Shown here: positions 10,732-22,975 of the stretch, in pieces
Numbering within the stretch: the first letter of the stretch is position 1
How the letters are laid out: the number at the start of each line of letters is the position of its first letter
Assembly (NCBI GenBank): GCA_963920635.1
Contig: OY987298.1
Location: 62,889,949 to 62,953,948, forward strand
Direction of reading: 5' to 3'
DNA: 64,000 nucleotides
Source of the DNA: Pseudeuparius sepicola
Lineage: Eukaryota > Arthropoda > Insecta > Coleoptera > Anthribidae
Notes under the pieces: generated by a model
What the model saw: the letters and a program-made list of their open reading frames with translations, nothing else
Told to the model about the DNA's origin: nothing
Database searches by the model: none
Made by a program: the position numbers and the translations under genes

Positions 10732-11916
10732 TACAGGGTGATTCAGTCTTATTCTGCGACACTTCAACAGCTGATAGAAAACCAAAAAATAACGTCACTT
10801 TTTTCTATAAACTATATCATTTTAAGTCCTTATAAAAAAGTTACAGGGTGTTTTGTAGTAAGAAATATGTGGAATTTATTGAATATTTTCCAAACTAGTT
10901 GAGATATTTAAGTCATATTTGGTACACGGTATAACGGCATGGGTTAGCATAAAACCTGTTAATATCAAACACCTTGAACAACCAGTGACGTAGAAGTGGG
11001 CAATTAGAATAATTGTTTTTAGAAAAAAAAAGAACCACCTTGTATAGCAATAAAATGTATTCAATTTCTTATGTAAATTTTAATTGTAAACAAAAACGTT
11101 CTCTTAGCATTTTTTCATATTTGTCATGGTTTCATAGCAAATTTGATTTTTTCGTATTATTTCAGGGTACTTCTGAAAAATTAACTTAAAACTTCGCTCC
11201 ATAAGTAACACTCAAAGTGGAAAAAATGAAAAAATGTGTTTTTTACTTTAAATACAGTAACTTTTCCCAATAAACTTACCCATTCAAGGTTTTACTTTTC
11301 AAGATACAGAGCGTATCGTTAATTATTATTCTATCTTCCATAAATGTTTTAGACCCTGTATCTTCAAAAGTATAGCCTTAAATAGGTAAGTTTATTGGAA
11401 AAAGTTACTTTATTTCAAGTAGCAAACACATTATTTCCACTTTAAGTGTTACTTATGTAGCAAATTTTTTAGATAATTTTTCAGAAATACCCCGAAATAA
11501 TACAAAAAATCAAATTTGCCACGAAACCATGACACATACCAAAAATTATCAGGAGGGCATTTTTGTTTAAAATTAAAATTTACATAAGAAATTGAATACA
11601 TTTTATTGTTATACAAGGTGGTTCTTTTTTTCTAAAAACAATTATACTAATTATCTACTTCTACGCCACTGGTTGTTCAAGGTGTTTGATATTAACAGGT
11701 TTTGTGCTAACCCATGCCATTATAACGTGTAGCAAATATGACTTAAATATCTCAACTAGTTTGGTAAATAAAGTCCACATATTTCTCAAAATTTTAACAC
11801 CCTGTAACTTTTTAATAAGGCCTTAAAATGATGTAGTTTATAAAAGAAAGTGCGGTTATTTTTTGATTTTCTATCACCTGTTGAAGTGTCGCAGAATAAA
11901 ACTGAATCACCCTGTA
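10732..11916. mobile_element. Foldback element with 570-bp arms, CAGGGTGATTCAG ends
   Basis: The termini are TACAGGGTGATTCAG and its complement, flanked by TATA (10730-10733 and 11915-11918). The arms run almost to the centre (about 11310-11350), so the whole 1.18 kb is one giant imperfect palindrome. Shared blocks include GTCGCAGAATAA, ACCTTGAACAACCAGT, TACAAGGTGGTTC and AATTTGATTTTT. A second CAGGGTGTT lies about 110 bp inside the left end. No transposase frame. The TA-type site and termini suggest a non-autonomous Tc1/mariner-like element. A truncated relative lies at 34046. Confidence 0.85.
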
Positions 11917-11919
11917 TAT

Positions 11920-12625
11920 GAAGAAGTGTAATTACCATTATTTCTTTACACCCTCTATATTGAACAAACAAATCTAATTTTCGTGGCGCACCTTTTCTTT
12001 TTTTATAATATATACCCAAAACTAAGGTGATAATATGGTATAGTGCAGAATAAAGCTGTTGACTAGCAATCTCGAAGCTGGTGTGAAGATGTTACCGCAG
12101 TATGAACGTGACATAGGATATTAAGAACTTTACTGAAATCTCACATTCTTATTTCTGAAAGAGAGGAATGAAAACGAAAATAAATAAGTCTTGGTTCCTA
12201 TTCCTATACCGAGTAGTAGGTACTTCCTACAATAGTGATCTAGGTATAAGAGATTGAGGACATGGTGGATTTTTAGGCCAGATTTCAGCAGATATACGTC
12301 TAATATAAGATCTGTTTATTGTGGTTATTCGGTTCCTCGGACTAGACTATAGTCAATTAAAAAAAAAAGATATGTTCTGAGCTGGCAGTGAGATGAAATC
12401 ATGACAGATGATCCCTTAACTGAGTTTGATATGTGAAATACATCATCTTAAATCAGTCAGAGCTTTTCGGATCGAAAAAAATAATCCACGAGGTGTATGG
12501 AAGTGTCAAGAAGATCTTCATATAGAAGTATACAAAGATGTCCGGTATGTCAAGAATAACGACTATATACCTAGTGTTGGAGAGGTGTCATCGACTGCAC
12601 CTCTTACCGACTCGTCGACACTCAA
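11920..12625. other. Intronic DNA, nothing recognised
   Basis: No inverted repeat, GC-rich block or conserved protein was seen. A 68-codon frame at 12426 has no motif. Confidence 0.45.
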
Positions 12626-13250
12626 CGGCTAGACGATATAATATACGATTGCCATGGCCTGGCTGTCGCCATAATTAATCGCATATGGCGGGAGGCATCC
12701 CCGGCACCCCCGGAGCTATGCGGCCGCGCGGCCATTCCGATGATTTCATCACCGCGGCCGGCCGGCGAGCGGGGCCCGCCGGACCCGCTGCTTATAATGC
12801 CGTCCGAGGCGGCCGGTATCGCGTCCGGGATCTCTTCGCAATTAAATCGGCCGCAAAAACCGGCCTCGTCCACCCTTGACAGTCGGCTCGCGAGGGCCGA
12901 CACCTAAGAACGTGCGATTTGTATCGACCGGGGCCGAGTCATTGTTCGCCCGTCCGACGGTATTTCGGCCGCGAAATTAATGGCACCTCGGCCCGGCTGT
13001 GGGAACATTCCGAGCCGGCGGAATGGATCCCTCCAGGCCCCTTTCAATGTACAAATACGGTCCTCGTTAGCGGGCCGGCGGACGGTCGCGGCCGACTGCG
13101 GTTTTAGAGGAATCGTGTGCACCTTTGTTGTGCGTGATAAATAGGCCCTCCGCTCAGGTTGCACTGCCTCCGTGTCGCTGTCTAAGCTCGGTTGAATTAT
13201 CCGCGACTATATGGTCGGCCGGCCTTCACCGCGCTGCCTCTGCCCTTATA
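12625..13250. other. GC-rich island E, one of the longest
   Basis: About 600 bp of GC-rich sequence is interspersed with homeodomain-like AT cores (ATAATTAATCGC, GCGAAATTAATGG, GCAATTAAATCGG). The overlapping open frames on both strands have no domains. GC shells around TAAT cores fit a regulatory block better than an exon. Confidence 0.6.
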
Positions 13251-13269
13251 ACCCAGTAGGCACTGTTTC

Positions 13270-14231
13270 CAGGGGCGGATTAGAGCTATATTGGGCCCTA
13301 GGCTAAATTTATTTAAGGACCTCTTCACCCGCACAATAAAAAAATTAGGTAAAATTTAGGTAAAATGTTATGTTCCGATAGTTTTTTATTAACATTTTTA
13401 TTTATTTTAGAAAAGGTCATATTGAAAAATATTAATTTAACATTTAACTTTATGTACTAAGAACAGAGTAGATACATAGGTACTTATTATTAATTAAAAC
13501 CTTTTTTCCTGGCTTTTATACTTGCAAAGCTTGCCATAATTTTTTTGTTTCTATATTAATAAGGATTCAGATTTTTGTTCTCAACAAATACTTCTAAAAC
13601 AAAGGAAAAAATAATATCGGGAATTATGTATCTACCTAAGGCGAGACCTACAGAGCAAAAAAAATCTGAAAAAGCTAAAAAAAACAACAAAAAAATGCAT
13701 ATACCTAGAGAACAAAAACCAAAAACAGGAAGCAAGCAAATCCCCTAAGCTTATTTTTTCAAATTTCAGCAGAAAAAGTTCAACCTACCTTCAACTTTTC
13801 GATAATTCACACACATTTTGACATTCAGAATCAATATCAGTTGTAGGTATTAGTATTAATGCCTTTTTTGAAAAAACATTTATTTTTGGAACATTTTGCA
13901 AAACTTCGGCTTGCCTTGAAGCCTTTAATTTTGCAATTTTTCTTTTTTTTGCTCCATTTGGAACCGAGCTCGTCTGAAGAACATCGTTTTATTATTTTTA
14001 ATTGCTTTGTTGTTACTGATGTGATTGGACTAAATAGAGTACCCAACAGCCTATAGATGAAAAAATAAGGAGTGATGTTTCCTTTGTCTGAAATTTGCAA
14101 TTGCAAAATGCAAAATGTAAAACCTTTTCCAATTCCGAATTCCGATTAAAACATCGAAATAAGAACGGGCCCCCTAAAGCCTCGGGCCCCTAGGCTATAG
14201 CGTATTCTGCCTATAGGGTAATCCGCCACTG
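13270..14231. mobile_element. hAT element, CAGGGGCGGATTA ends, 8-bp target duplication
   Basis: The left end is CAGGGGCGGATTAG and the right end TAATCCGCCACTG. ACTGTTTC is duplicated exactly on both sides (13262-13269 and 14232-14239). Subterminal GGGCCCTAGGC words recur at both ends. A lysine- and cysteine-rich 89-codon frame on the minus strand (13837-14106) might be a transposase remnant, but I recognise no domain in it. The 962 bp is too short for an active hAT, so it is non-autonomous. Confidence 0.88.
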
Positions 14232-14356
14232 ACTGTTTCTTATCCGACCGTGCGATGTATTAGTAGATAGGCTATGTGCGACCTATATAGGTCACTTTCT
14301 CCATGTAAAACGCCCGAACCGCAATCATTTTCGACTAAATTTGCACCCTCACTGCC

Positions 14357-14508
14357 ACGTCACTTTCACCGGTCGTGATCGATGACATTCCATGGCATTT
14401 GATGGCAATCCATAGGTATTGAGAAGTTTGATGACGTTCCATGCAAACATCACTGTTTATACATGGATTGCCATCAAATGGCATGGCTTGTCCGGTGAGC
14501 GTGACATG
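14357..14508. repeat. Hairpin, 45-bp arms
   Basis: GTCACTTTCACCGGTC ... CATGGCATTTGATGGCAATCC faces its near-complement ATGGATTGCCATCAAATGGC ... CCGGTGAGCGTGAC. The loop is about 50 bp and repeats the CCATG theme. It is probably a small MITE or a decayed palindromic element. Confidence 0.6.
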
Positions 14509-14639
14509 GAAATGGAGGGGGTAAAAATAACTAAGAAAAAGTAGTATCGAGAATCGCCCAGGGGACCTCTGTCCATGACGTGGTGGTCTCCGCTGTATCC
14601 TAAGCGACATTTGGCGCTCTCACTCCCGATAGACTACAA

Positions 14640-15260
14640 AGAGCACAATGGTGTTTTGGCATCGACCGCGCCGAGGGACCGCTACTTATGCGTCACTGGA
14701 GCACCGGAGCGTCGGGCGGCTGGCGGCCGCTAATCCATCATTCGACAGGGGTGAGCGGGCTAAGCGCTTTCTCATTTCAACCCTAATGTAGCGCTGCTAA
14801 TTGCAGCGGGAGGGAAATGGAATAACATTTATTTGTAAGAGTGCGCCGATCGGAAATTCGGACAAGTGTTGGGGAGAAAGGCCGGAGTCAGCGAGCCGAT
14901 GATTAGGGCGGATTAGGATGGAGCTGGGGTCCGCGCCCCCCCGTGAAACCTTACACGCGGGCAAAGGGTTGGCGAAAACAATGAGCGGGGGCCACTCCGA
15001 CGCCCTCGGCCTGTTTGCCGTCGCATTCCAATCAATATCGGCTTACGGAGGACACGCACAAACATCGGGACTAATCCCATCTGCTCCCCGTTAGGCATGT
15101 ATCAAAACACTCGGGTCGACATGTTAACTGCGCCGACGGGCGCCTTAGCCGAAAGTTTGCAAAGCCTCCGGGCCACCCGAGATAAAAGTTGGGCTCTAGG
15201 GTGGTTTTTCGGCGGCGTGTCAAATAAGTGTTTATGTAATCGAGACCGCGTGCATGCACT
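14640..15260. other. GC-rich island F
   Basis: This is a long GC-rich block with AT-core words such as GCTAATTGCAGC and GGCGGATTAGG. Several short overlapping frames occur, none with a domain. Candidate regulatory block in the island series. Confidence 0.55.
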
Positions 15261-17150
15261 CGGCAAATAATCTAACACGCTAAAATCTTTTGTTGTGTTG
15301 ACATCAAGACCACTTTACTGGGTTAAAAAAGCATGTAAACATGAATACCGCCAGGATTGGAATAAAATTATCATTATACTATTCCATCTAAATAAATTAG
15401 AGATAAACTACTAAATTAATTGACTTAAAAGAAAAACTATATAATAATGAGCTCGTAGGGCTCTTTTATTTTTGTCTGCTGTATGGACTTTCTAACTTCA
15501 AGTCGATTCCAACACCATTGTAAGAACACTAAAATAAGACGTGTAGTTTAATATTGCAAGTCAACGTCAGTTGAAGTGTTGCAAATTTGTATACAGTATA
15601 CTCCTTTTTTGAGTTTATTATCCAAAAATCCTGGCAAAAATCATAAAAAGTACCAAGTAGTCACCTTATTTTCACACGATAGCCACGAACGTATAATACT
15701 GCGTTCTTTGTTTTCTTTTTCTCAAAAATACGAACAAGACACTTGTAAATAACAGCATAAAACGGTAAATTATTGACACCACAGTATATATCTGTCCTAC
15801 GGCAATAAACGGAAGTGGAATGCAATGCAATGAACAGGCAGGTACATGCAGCCAAAATACCGCAATTGGAGATGGCGCCCCGATCAGAAGCCACGGGCGA
15901 AGAAGCCATGTTGCCAGCTATATAGCCCAAAAGGTCGAAATTCACAGACTAAGGTAATTTTATTTCCCATCCGATGGTATAACCCACCCCGATTAGTTTG
16001 ACTTGGGTATACTTACAGTAAAAATTTATTCCGATTACAACAACAAATATCGCCGTGAACTGCGAGGTGTCAAAAGGAAATTTGGAAACTATGTCCGACC
16101 GACAAAAACTAAGGTCAGAATCAGATTCGTGTTCAGGGACTTCGATGGGGGGGGGAAGGTATCCAAAATTTCAAGAAAGTCGTGGTAGGTTAAACCATTG
16201 CAAAATTTTCCAATTATTTTAAGAAAATAATGCGGCAGGCTGTTCGACGAAAGATAATCGGCAACAACAACAAATTCTAGGGATATTTGAAATTGAAACT
16301 AGAATCTAGGGACGTGGAGGGACTTTCCTCATTACATTTGAGGACTTTTAATTTTAATCGTGTCCATTGTCCTGTTGACATCGCTGGTCGCTGATCTAAA
16401 TAACAAACTGTTTTCAAATTGCAGATATTCGGGAAAAGCGTATTTCTCTTCATTGGCGCGTCCGTTCAACGTTTCCTCGGTGACCTAAAGGCAAGTGTCG
16501 TTTCTAACTAACTTGTGTTTAATTGTGGCAGTATTTCCAAATGCGATATTTCGGGACTAAAAGTGTTGTTCATAATATGGGAAAAAAGTGCCCTATTTTT
16601 AAGACAGCGGCCGTTATCCCCGCAGTGCTATCATTAATAAACTTTCTGTAGGTATCGGTAAAATTTGACAATGTCAAGTAGGTACTGTCCTTTCTTGGTG
16701 GAGGGGAAATGGCTTCGGGAGAAGGAGAGACGGCTTCGGCAAGAGCTGTTGTTTCCAAGTTTTATGGAGGCCCCCGCTTACGTGGTAAAAATTTCATCAA
16801 AGTTACATCTGGTTTCTGGTCAAAAATGTTCATATTTCAAATTTGAAGGGATGACAACCAGCTGACTTTAATATTGGAAATGTCAATCATAATTCTGACA
16901 GCAGAGCAAATCGGAACGTACGCTCATTGAAACAAAATGCGCCGGGATGTTTAAAACTGGTTAAAAAAATTGCCCGATAAAAAAATTATATGGTGACCCA
17001 ATGAAAAATCTCTTCTACAAGAAAGTACTGAGTATGTTCTTTCTTTGTAATCATACAAATTACTTAACTTCAACCTAGTGAAAAAGACCCATTTCGTATG
17101 CATTCGTTTTTTGGTCCCTACAGGCCGCAGCACGTAAAATATATGCACTC
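15261..17150. other. Intronic DNA, nothing recognised
   Basis: This is mixed-composition sequence without inverted-repeat elements or a recognisable gene. A 94-codon frame on the minus strand (15661-15945) has hydrophobic and cysteine residues but no known motif and no supporting splice or promoter context. Confidence 0.45.
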
Positions 17151-17480
17151 TTAGGCCGGAGAATCGACGTTCCTAGTGCACCACTGCCGGATGAATATCT
17201 TCCGTGACGCTGGCATGGGAAAACTTTTGCGGGAGAGCACGGGTCATTTGCTTCGAATTTCCGCTCGGTGCATTATGTTACCGAATGAGTTTTCGCTCCG
17301 CTCGCCCCGTATCCATCATGTAGATGGCGGTATATATAGGGTCCACCCCCGGCGGCGTTTCCACTCGCCGGGCATTCGGCCATTTCCCGGTCGCCGTTAG
17401 TATTCACGTAATATAATGGGCAGCGACACTGCCGACGAACGTACGGGGAAAGGAAAAGGGAACCTCTGACTTATCGAAGG
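17150..17480. other. GC-rich island G with a TATA-like box
   Basis: This GC-rich block contains GGTATATATAGGG at about 17328-17340 on the plus strand, followed by GC-rich sequence and TTAGTATTC near 17397. A TATA-like word inside a GC-rich island could mark an independent promoter, but the host gene runs on the other strand and no downstream exon is visible. Confidence 0.45.
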
Positions 17481-19365
17481 TAATTTGGATTGAGAAGCGA
17501 TCATATTTCTTCAGACCTGGTACATATTTAATAGTATAGAGTGTACTAATGGAATCTTTACAGTTTCACATCAGAGGCATTTTCAGCTCAATAATTGTCG
17601 AAACGTTAAATCTAAGAATAAGCGGAGTGAATCTTTGAATTTTCTGGAAAGGTGAGGTAAAATAAGATTTTCAACTGTACCACTCTGATTTTGTTCACAA
17701 TGGCGAAGAAAAATTGTGAAATAGCAAAAATATTTTTTACGGTAAATATTACAAAAATAGTAGTTTACCTAATAAGGTCGGAAAGCAGGAGATTTGTCGG
17801 ACAAGTGGATGATTCTAGAAGGTGGCACTTGAAAATTTGGTGTGAGTGTTGCTGAATTAACTGGAAAAATAATATATATTAGACCTTGGCTATTGGTTCG
17901 CAATTAAAAATCAAGATAATATGTACCAAAGCTAGAATCAATTAAAAAAGCAAAAATAAATAAATAACTAAATAAATAGCTCCAAGGATAGATCGTTTTG
18001 TCTACAAAGAAATTCAGCCAAGGCTAAATATATAAAGCGAACCTTAAGATACTACCAACCCTATTTAACTTAATATGCATGCGTCTATTGAAAACTGTTT
18101 TCTCATACGTATTAGGAAACTCACTCAAGATTGAAAGATTGTGGTCTCATTAAACAATTATTTCCCTCAAACTATATATATATACTTGTATCCAATAAGG
18201 TATTAGCTCTTTTCTTAAAGAAACAACCAATCATATGGCCTTGCTAGCGATAAATTTTCGCAAAGCGGTAAATCTCAAGAGCATTTATCACAACCGCGTA
18301 TCTGCTCAACATCAACTTGTAAAAATTGTTCTGTTTTGCCTGTTTTAAATTCTGTATCTGAAAATTAGTTAGTATTCGCAGGCATTGTATAAATGAACGT
18401 ACGTAACTTTTACATTGCTAAACTGTTTATATTATACAGTGTTTGTGATAGAGGTTCAGAAAATAAACCAGTGTTTAAAAAGGTGAAAAACATCCAAACA
18501 TTTTCTCAAATGCTCCCGTCGCAGCTGTGACTTTCGCGCTTCATTTTAGAGAAATAGTTAAGTGCTATTTTGCCCTAAGCAAGCTCACTCGTACAAAGTG
18601 GCTTTTCCGATAAAATGTCTTGAGCTAAAGATACCAATTTATACTCCTGATCTTTCGAGGTAAAATAACGCTTTCGAAAAATGTATAGGTAACATTTCCG
18701 TCACTACTCTTTAGAATCCTAGATTATAACTTTTGTTAACGCCAGTTTTCCATACCTATGCGCCTATGAGATTAGTAAAGAAGAATGTTGCCTCCTTAGA
18801 ACTCAAAGACACCACCCGGCGCGTCATTGTGCCTATACCGGTGATTACTTTCGTCATTGAGCAAAAAATATATTTTTTTCTATAAAAATATATAGGTATT
18901 CTTTTACTCAATGCTTTCGTATACCTACAGTTTTTGCCATTATTGCCTGTGTGGAATTATTTCCAGTTAGAGCGAAGTGAAAAATACAGTGACAATATTT
19001 ATGTAGACATTATATAATTGGATCAGTTTTAAGCTCAAGTTGTAAGGTAAGCTCATGTATTATTGAAAATACAGAAATTTTATCACCAAACTGTATCTGC
19101 ATATTTAACTAAAAACTCCATCTCTTCAACTATTTAAGAAGGGAATCTAGGGAACATTCTATAAAGGAAAGTAGCCGGCGCGCGGTGACAGAAAGTTTTT
19201 TTCAAAACTTAAAATTTAGTATTAAATGCATAAATTGCAAGAATCGAAATACAACATTATTATGCATAGAAATTTGAATTCGTCATTCCCGCGCTTTGAC
19301 GGGAGGACACTGTGTGGCCATAAGAGGTACACTTGTCTTCTTCATAGATCTTGGATGGTGTCCAC
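17481..19365. other. AT-rich intronic DNA, nothing recognised
   Basis: No gene, island or paired repeat was detected by eye. Composition is AT-rich throughout. Confidence 0.45.
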
Positions 19366-19367
19366 TA

Positions 19368-20217
19368 TACATGGTGAGTCGAAGAAAAAACTGACATACT
19401 CAAAATTTGAGTAGTATTTTTAAAAATAAATGGCGTTCTTCATATAACATTTTGTCCAAAAACGCTTCGCAAAGTTTTCTTTTAAAAACAGAAAAAAATA
19501 GTATATTCGGTTCCATTTATGCTATCGAGTTTAAAATTGGTACTTTTATGTTTTCTGGGACGGCGATTATGAATTTTCTATCAACTTTCTTCTAGACGCT
19601 AGAGGGCGTTGGCTACGTCGCTACTTTCGAACAAAAGTGTTTTAAACTTTTTTTTCGTTGAAAAATCTGCATTTTATAGACAGCGGAATATTAAATTACA
19701 TTCGATTTTGAACAAAAAATGTCTCTTGTAAAAATACGAAAACCTTAACCGTTTTCATGAAAAACGCATTTTTGTGTCGCGGTGCGCGTGAATTCGAAAA
19801 AATTAAAATTTCGTAGTAGGCTGAGAAATGGGATTTATTCATTTGGAATTCTTTATTTACAGTAGGTATTGTCCTAAATTAACAATTTTTGTGAAATTAG
19901 TAATAAAAAGAACTTTAACCAAGACAACTTTATTATAATTTTTTCGTTATGTTTTTGCTAATAAAGTTGTCTTGGTTAAAGTTCTTTTTATTACTAATTT
20001 CACAAAAATTGTTAATTTAGGACAATACCTACTGTAAATAAAGAATTCCAAATGAATAAATCCCATTTCTCAGCCTACTACGAAATTTTATTTTTTTCGA
20101 ATTCACGCGCACCGCGACACAAAATTGCGTTTTTCATGAAAACGGTTAAGGTTTTCGTATTTTTAAAAATACTACTCAAATTTTGAGTATGGCGGTTTAA
20201 CTTCGACTCACCCTGTA
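19368..20217. mobile_element. Foldback element containing a near-perfect 205-bp-arm hairpin
   Basis: The ends are TACATGGTGAGTCGAAG and CTTCGACTCACCCTGTA, each followed inward by an ACTCAAAATTTGAGTA palindrome. Inside, arms at about 19730-19935 and 19959-20163 are almost identical inverted copies (I noticed only single-base differences) around a 23-nt loop. About 300 bp at 19430-19730 is present on the left side only. No protein is encoded. The CACCCTGTA terminus links it to the TA-inserting group. Confidence 0.82.
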
Positions 20218-20299
20218 TTTGCGAGACCTGACGATGTATATATTCATCGATTATGGAATTCAATATACCGATTCACGAAAATCGATGCCTAATAATGCA

Positions 20300-20760
20300 A
20301 TGTAGGTACCTAGTATTCAGCCTGCGTCCCAGCCGCTCTATTCCGCGGCGCTGACGGCTCGCCGACCGCGTGTCTCCACAAATCCGGTCTTCGATTACAC
20401 TCCGCGGCGGCGCCCGATAAGGACCGTGCGGTATCAGCGTTCCCGTCCGCAACGGCATAATGTCCGCGGGACCTTCAATGCTATCGCCGCGTCCGCCGAC
20501 CGAACAATACTTCTTTCCCGCGCATTGTTCAGAGTCGGTTCGGACCCCGCGGCCGAACGAGCCGTCCCCGCGCGTTTTTGCGGGCCCCTTTGTCGCTTTC
20601 CGGAGGTATCCGCTGCAGGTGATTAATTCCGGATCCAACAATGGGTTTGTTTTGGGCCCTCTAAGAACCGAGCGCGGCTCATCTGCTTTTGTGGTTTAAT
20701 CAGGGGCGGTTTTTGATTTCGAGGGGGGCCTCGGGCGGTGCCGGTGTATTAGCCTGTTGT
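20300..20760. other. GC-rich island H
   Basis: This CpG-rich block (GTCCGCGGGACC, CCGCGTCCGCCGACC) has overlapping open frames of 66-122 codons on both strands and no domain. Bounded by AT-rich DNA on each side. Candidate conserved block. Confidence 0.55.
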
Positions 20761-22970
20761 GGGGGAACATAAGAGCTTGAAATACAGGGCCACGGCCCGC
20801 CCTTAACAACATTTTCGGAAATAAATCAAAATAGAAAGACTGATGCGCGAGCTATTAGCTCACGCCAGATTCTGGAGCTATATAGGATATAGCCTTCGTT
20901 ATAGGGTGACAGGAAAATTACGAATAAGCTCTTCAGAATAAGTTGTTAGGATGTTATAGATTTTAAAATCTATCTGGTTTTAATATTGGTAAAAAACTTC
21001 AACATAATTGTGAGTAAAATTTCAACCTTTTCTCAATATTTTCTAATAATTTAAATAATTTTCTAGCCCTGATGAAGGTCACGAAGTAGACCGAAAGCTT
21101 GGTATTATAAAAAGAAGTTAATATATACCTTTCTGGCTGCAAAACTCGTTATTATTATTTTAAATAAGTTTTCGGCTGCCAATGATAACTAAGACAAGTT
21201 CTTGTAATAAAACTGCTGAAGAAGAATAGCATATCTAATTTTCGTTTTAAATTACTCTATATAGGAGCGCTATATCAAGCTGATTTGTAAAACTACCAAT
21301 AAAATTAAATAGCCTGAAAAGACTCTAGAATTTAATTAATACCTCCATAAGAGCAAAAGGGCCCATCTAGAGAAGGTTCTACGTGCCTGTTTTAAAACTA
21401 CTACATTGAGACGTTAGAAGTGTTAAAACATATTATTTTCTTGTAAGAATTCTTCAAGAATTCCATAAAACTATAATTTGCGTTTAGGAGACATAACAAT
21501 TTAAAATTTTTAAAGCTCAAAAGATACTTTCAGCTGGCGATTTTTACTTATGGAAACATAGGTATAGATATTCTAATTCTAATTCTACTGGCCCAGAGAT
21601 GAAGCACACATAAATATAAGCTTATAGAAATGGATATTGAATATAAAACAATTCGACTTACTATTTTCAGAGTGGAGTTTAAACACCCAGAGAAGATAAA
21701 AATTATCAACGATGATACTTTTACTGTAAAATAAGCCTAACTGGTCTTATGGTTTTCACCAAACCAGAAGGCATTATTAGTGTACCTACTCCCTTAAAAC
21801 CAGTTTTAAGTCTGTTTGGTAATTGATATAATGTGAGTTAAACCCTGCAAGTTTTATCACGACTGGCTAATATACTTCCATTAAAACTAACCAGCAGAGT
21901 TACCAGCAGACCAGACGTGGGCCGTGAAATTTCTTAGCCTTTCTGGCTGGAGGATATCTATTATTGGCCTTGAACTTATAGTGAAAAATGGAATGTAGAT
22001 GGCGTTGTCAAAGCATGAGTCTGGTTTTAACCTACAATATTCTTGAAACAATGGAAATTAAACTTGCTTGCTTAAGATTGCTTTATTGTAGACATCTGAA
22101 CTGAAACTAAGCAAACTAGAGCCAGTAATAAAACTACAAATTATTATTTTGTTAACAAAACCTATTTATCTTAATTTGGTTTTATATAACAGCAAACATA
22201 TTTTATTTTAGACTTGGTAAATATACCTTGATAAATCAAGTACAGGGACAAACAGATTTAAACACTATATATAGTTTTAAACAAAGTTCTTAAAATCATT
22301 ATTAAAACTCTTCGCAAAACCAAATTATCCTTAAGTACAATTGACACATATTAAATCTGTTCTAAATCAATGGTTTATCACACGGCCACTATAAAACCTT
22401 AATAGAATTTAAATTTTTAAATTGTTAACTTGGGTATACCTACCCGTTGTGCTAGCGACAAACCATGAGCTTTTGTTTTGTGTGCGAACGAACGTTCAAG
22501 TATGCACTGAATTTCTGTTCAAGCACAGTGACAGTTCAATAGTTTGCTCTGTGCCATGGCAGACTATAGAAGTTCATAGGTAACTAGGATTTATTGTAAT
22601 GAAAAGTAAACAGTATAATTTCTGATCTAATTTTCTACTTTTTTAAATAAGTAGATATATATCCAGATCTAGGCACATTGGAAAGTACACTTAGGTATAA
22701 ACAAAATTGGGAAATTTTGCACGGTACAGGCAAGGTACAGAGCGCGTACTTGGGCGCTACGAGGTGCCGCAGGAACAGCAACTATGAGACGCTACCGGAA
22801 ATAAACTATTGCTCATAGAAAAAAGTTGTTCAGACAAATATCTTAGTCGATTTTGTAGTGAACAACTTTTGTTTTAAGAAAATTTCGCGTTGTCTTTAGA
22901 AGAAAAGAAGATATTAGATGAGAAAAAACATTGCAAGCCCCTTTTTTCGATTACCTACTTTTTTATAACT
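20761..22970. other. AT-rich intronic DNA, nothing recognised
   Basis: Two kilobases without recognisable genes, islands or paired repeats. An ordinary 12-bp stem (AAAAAGTTGTTC / GAACAACTTTTG, about 22820-22872) is the only structure noticed. Confidence 0.45.
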
Positions 22971-22975
22971 TGTTA

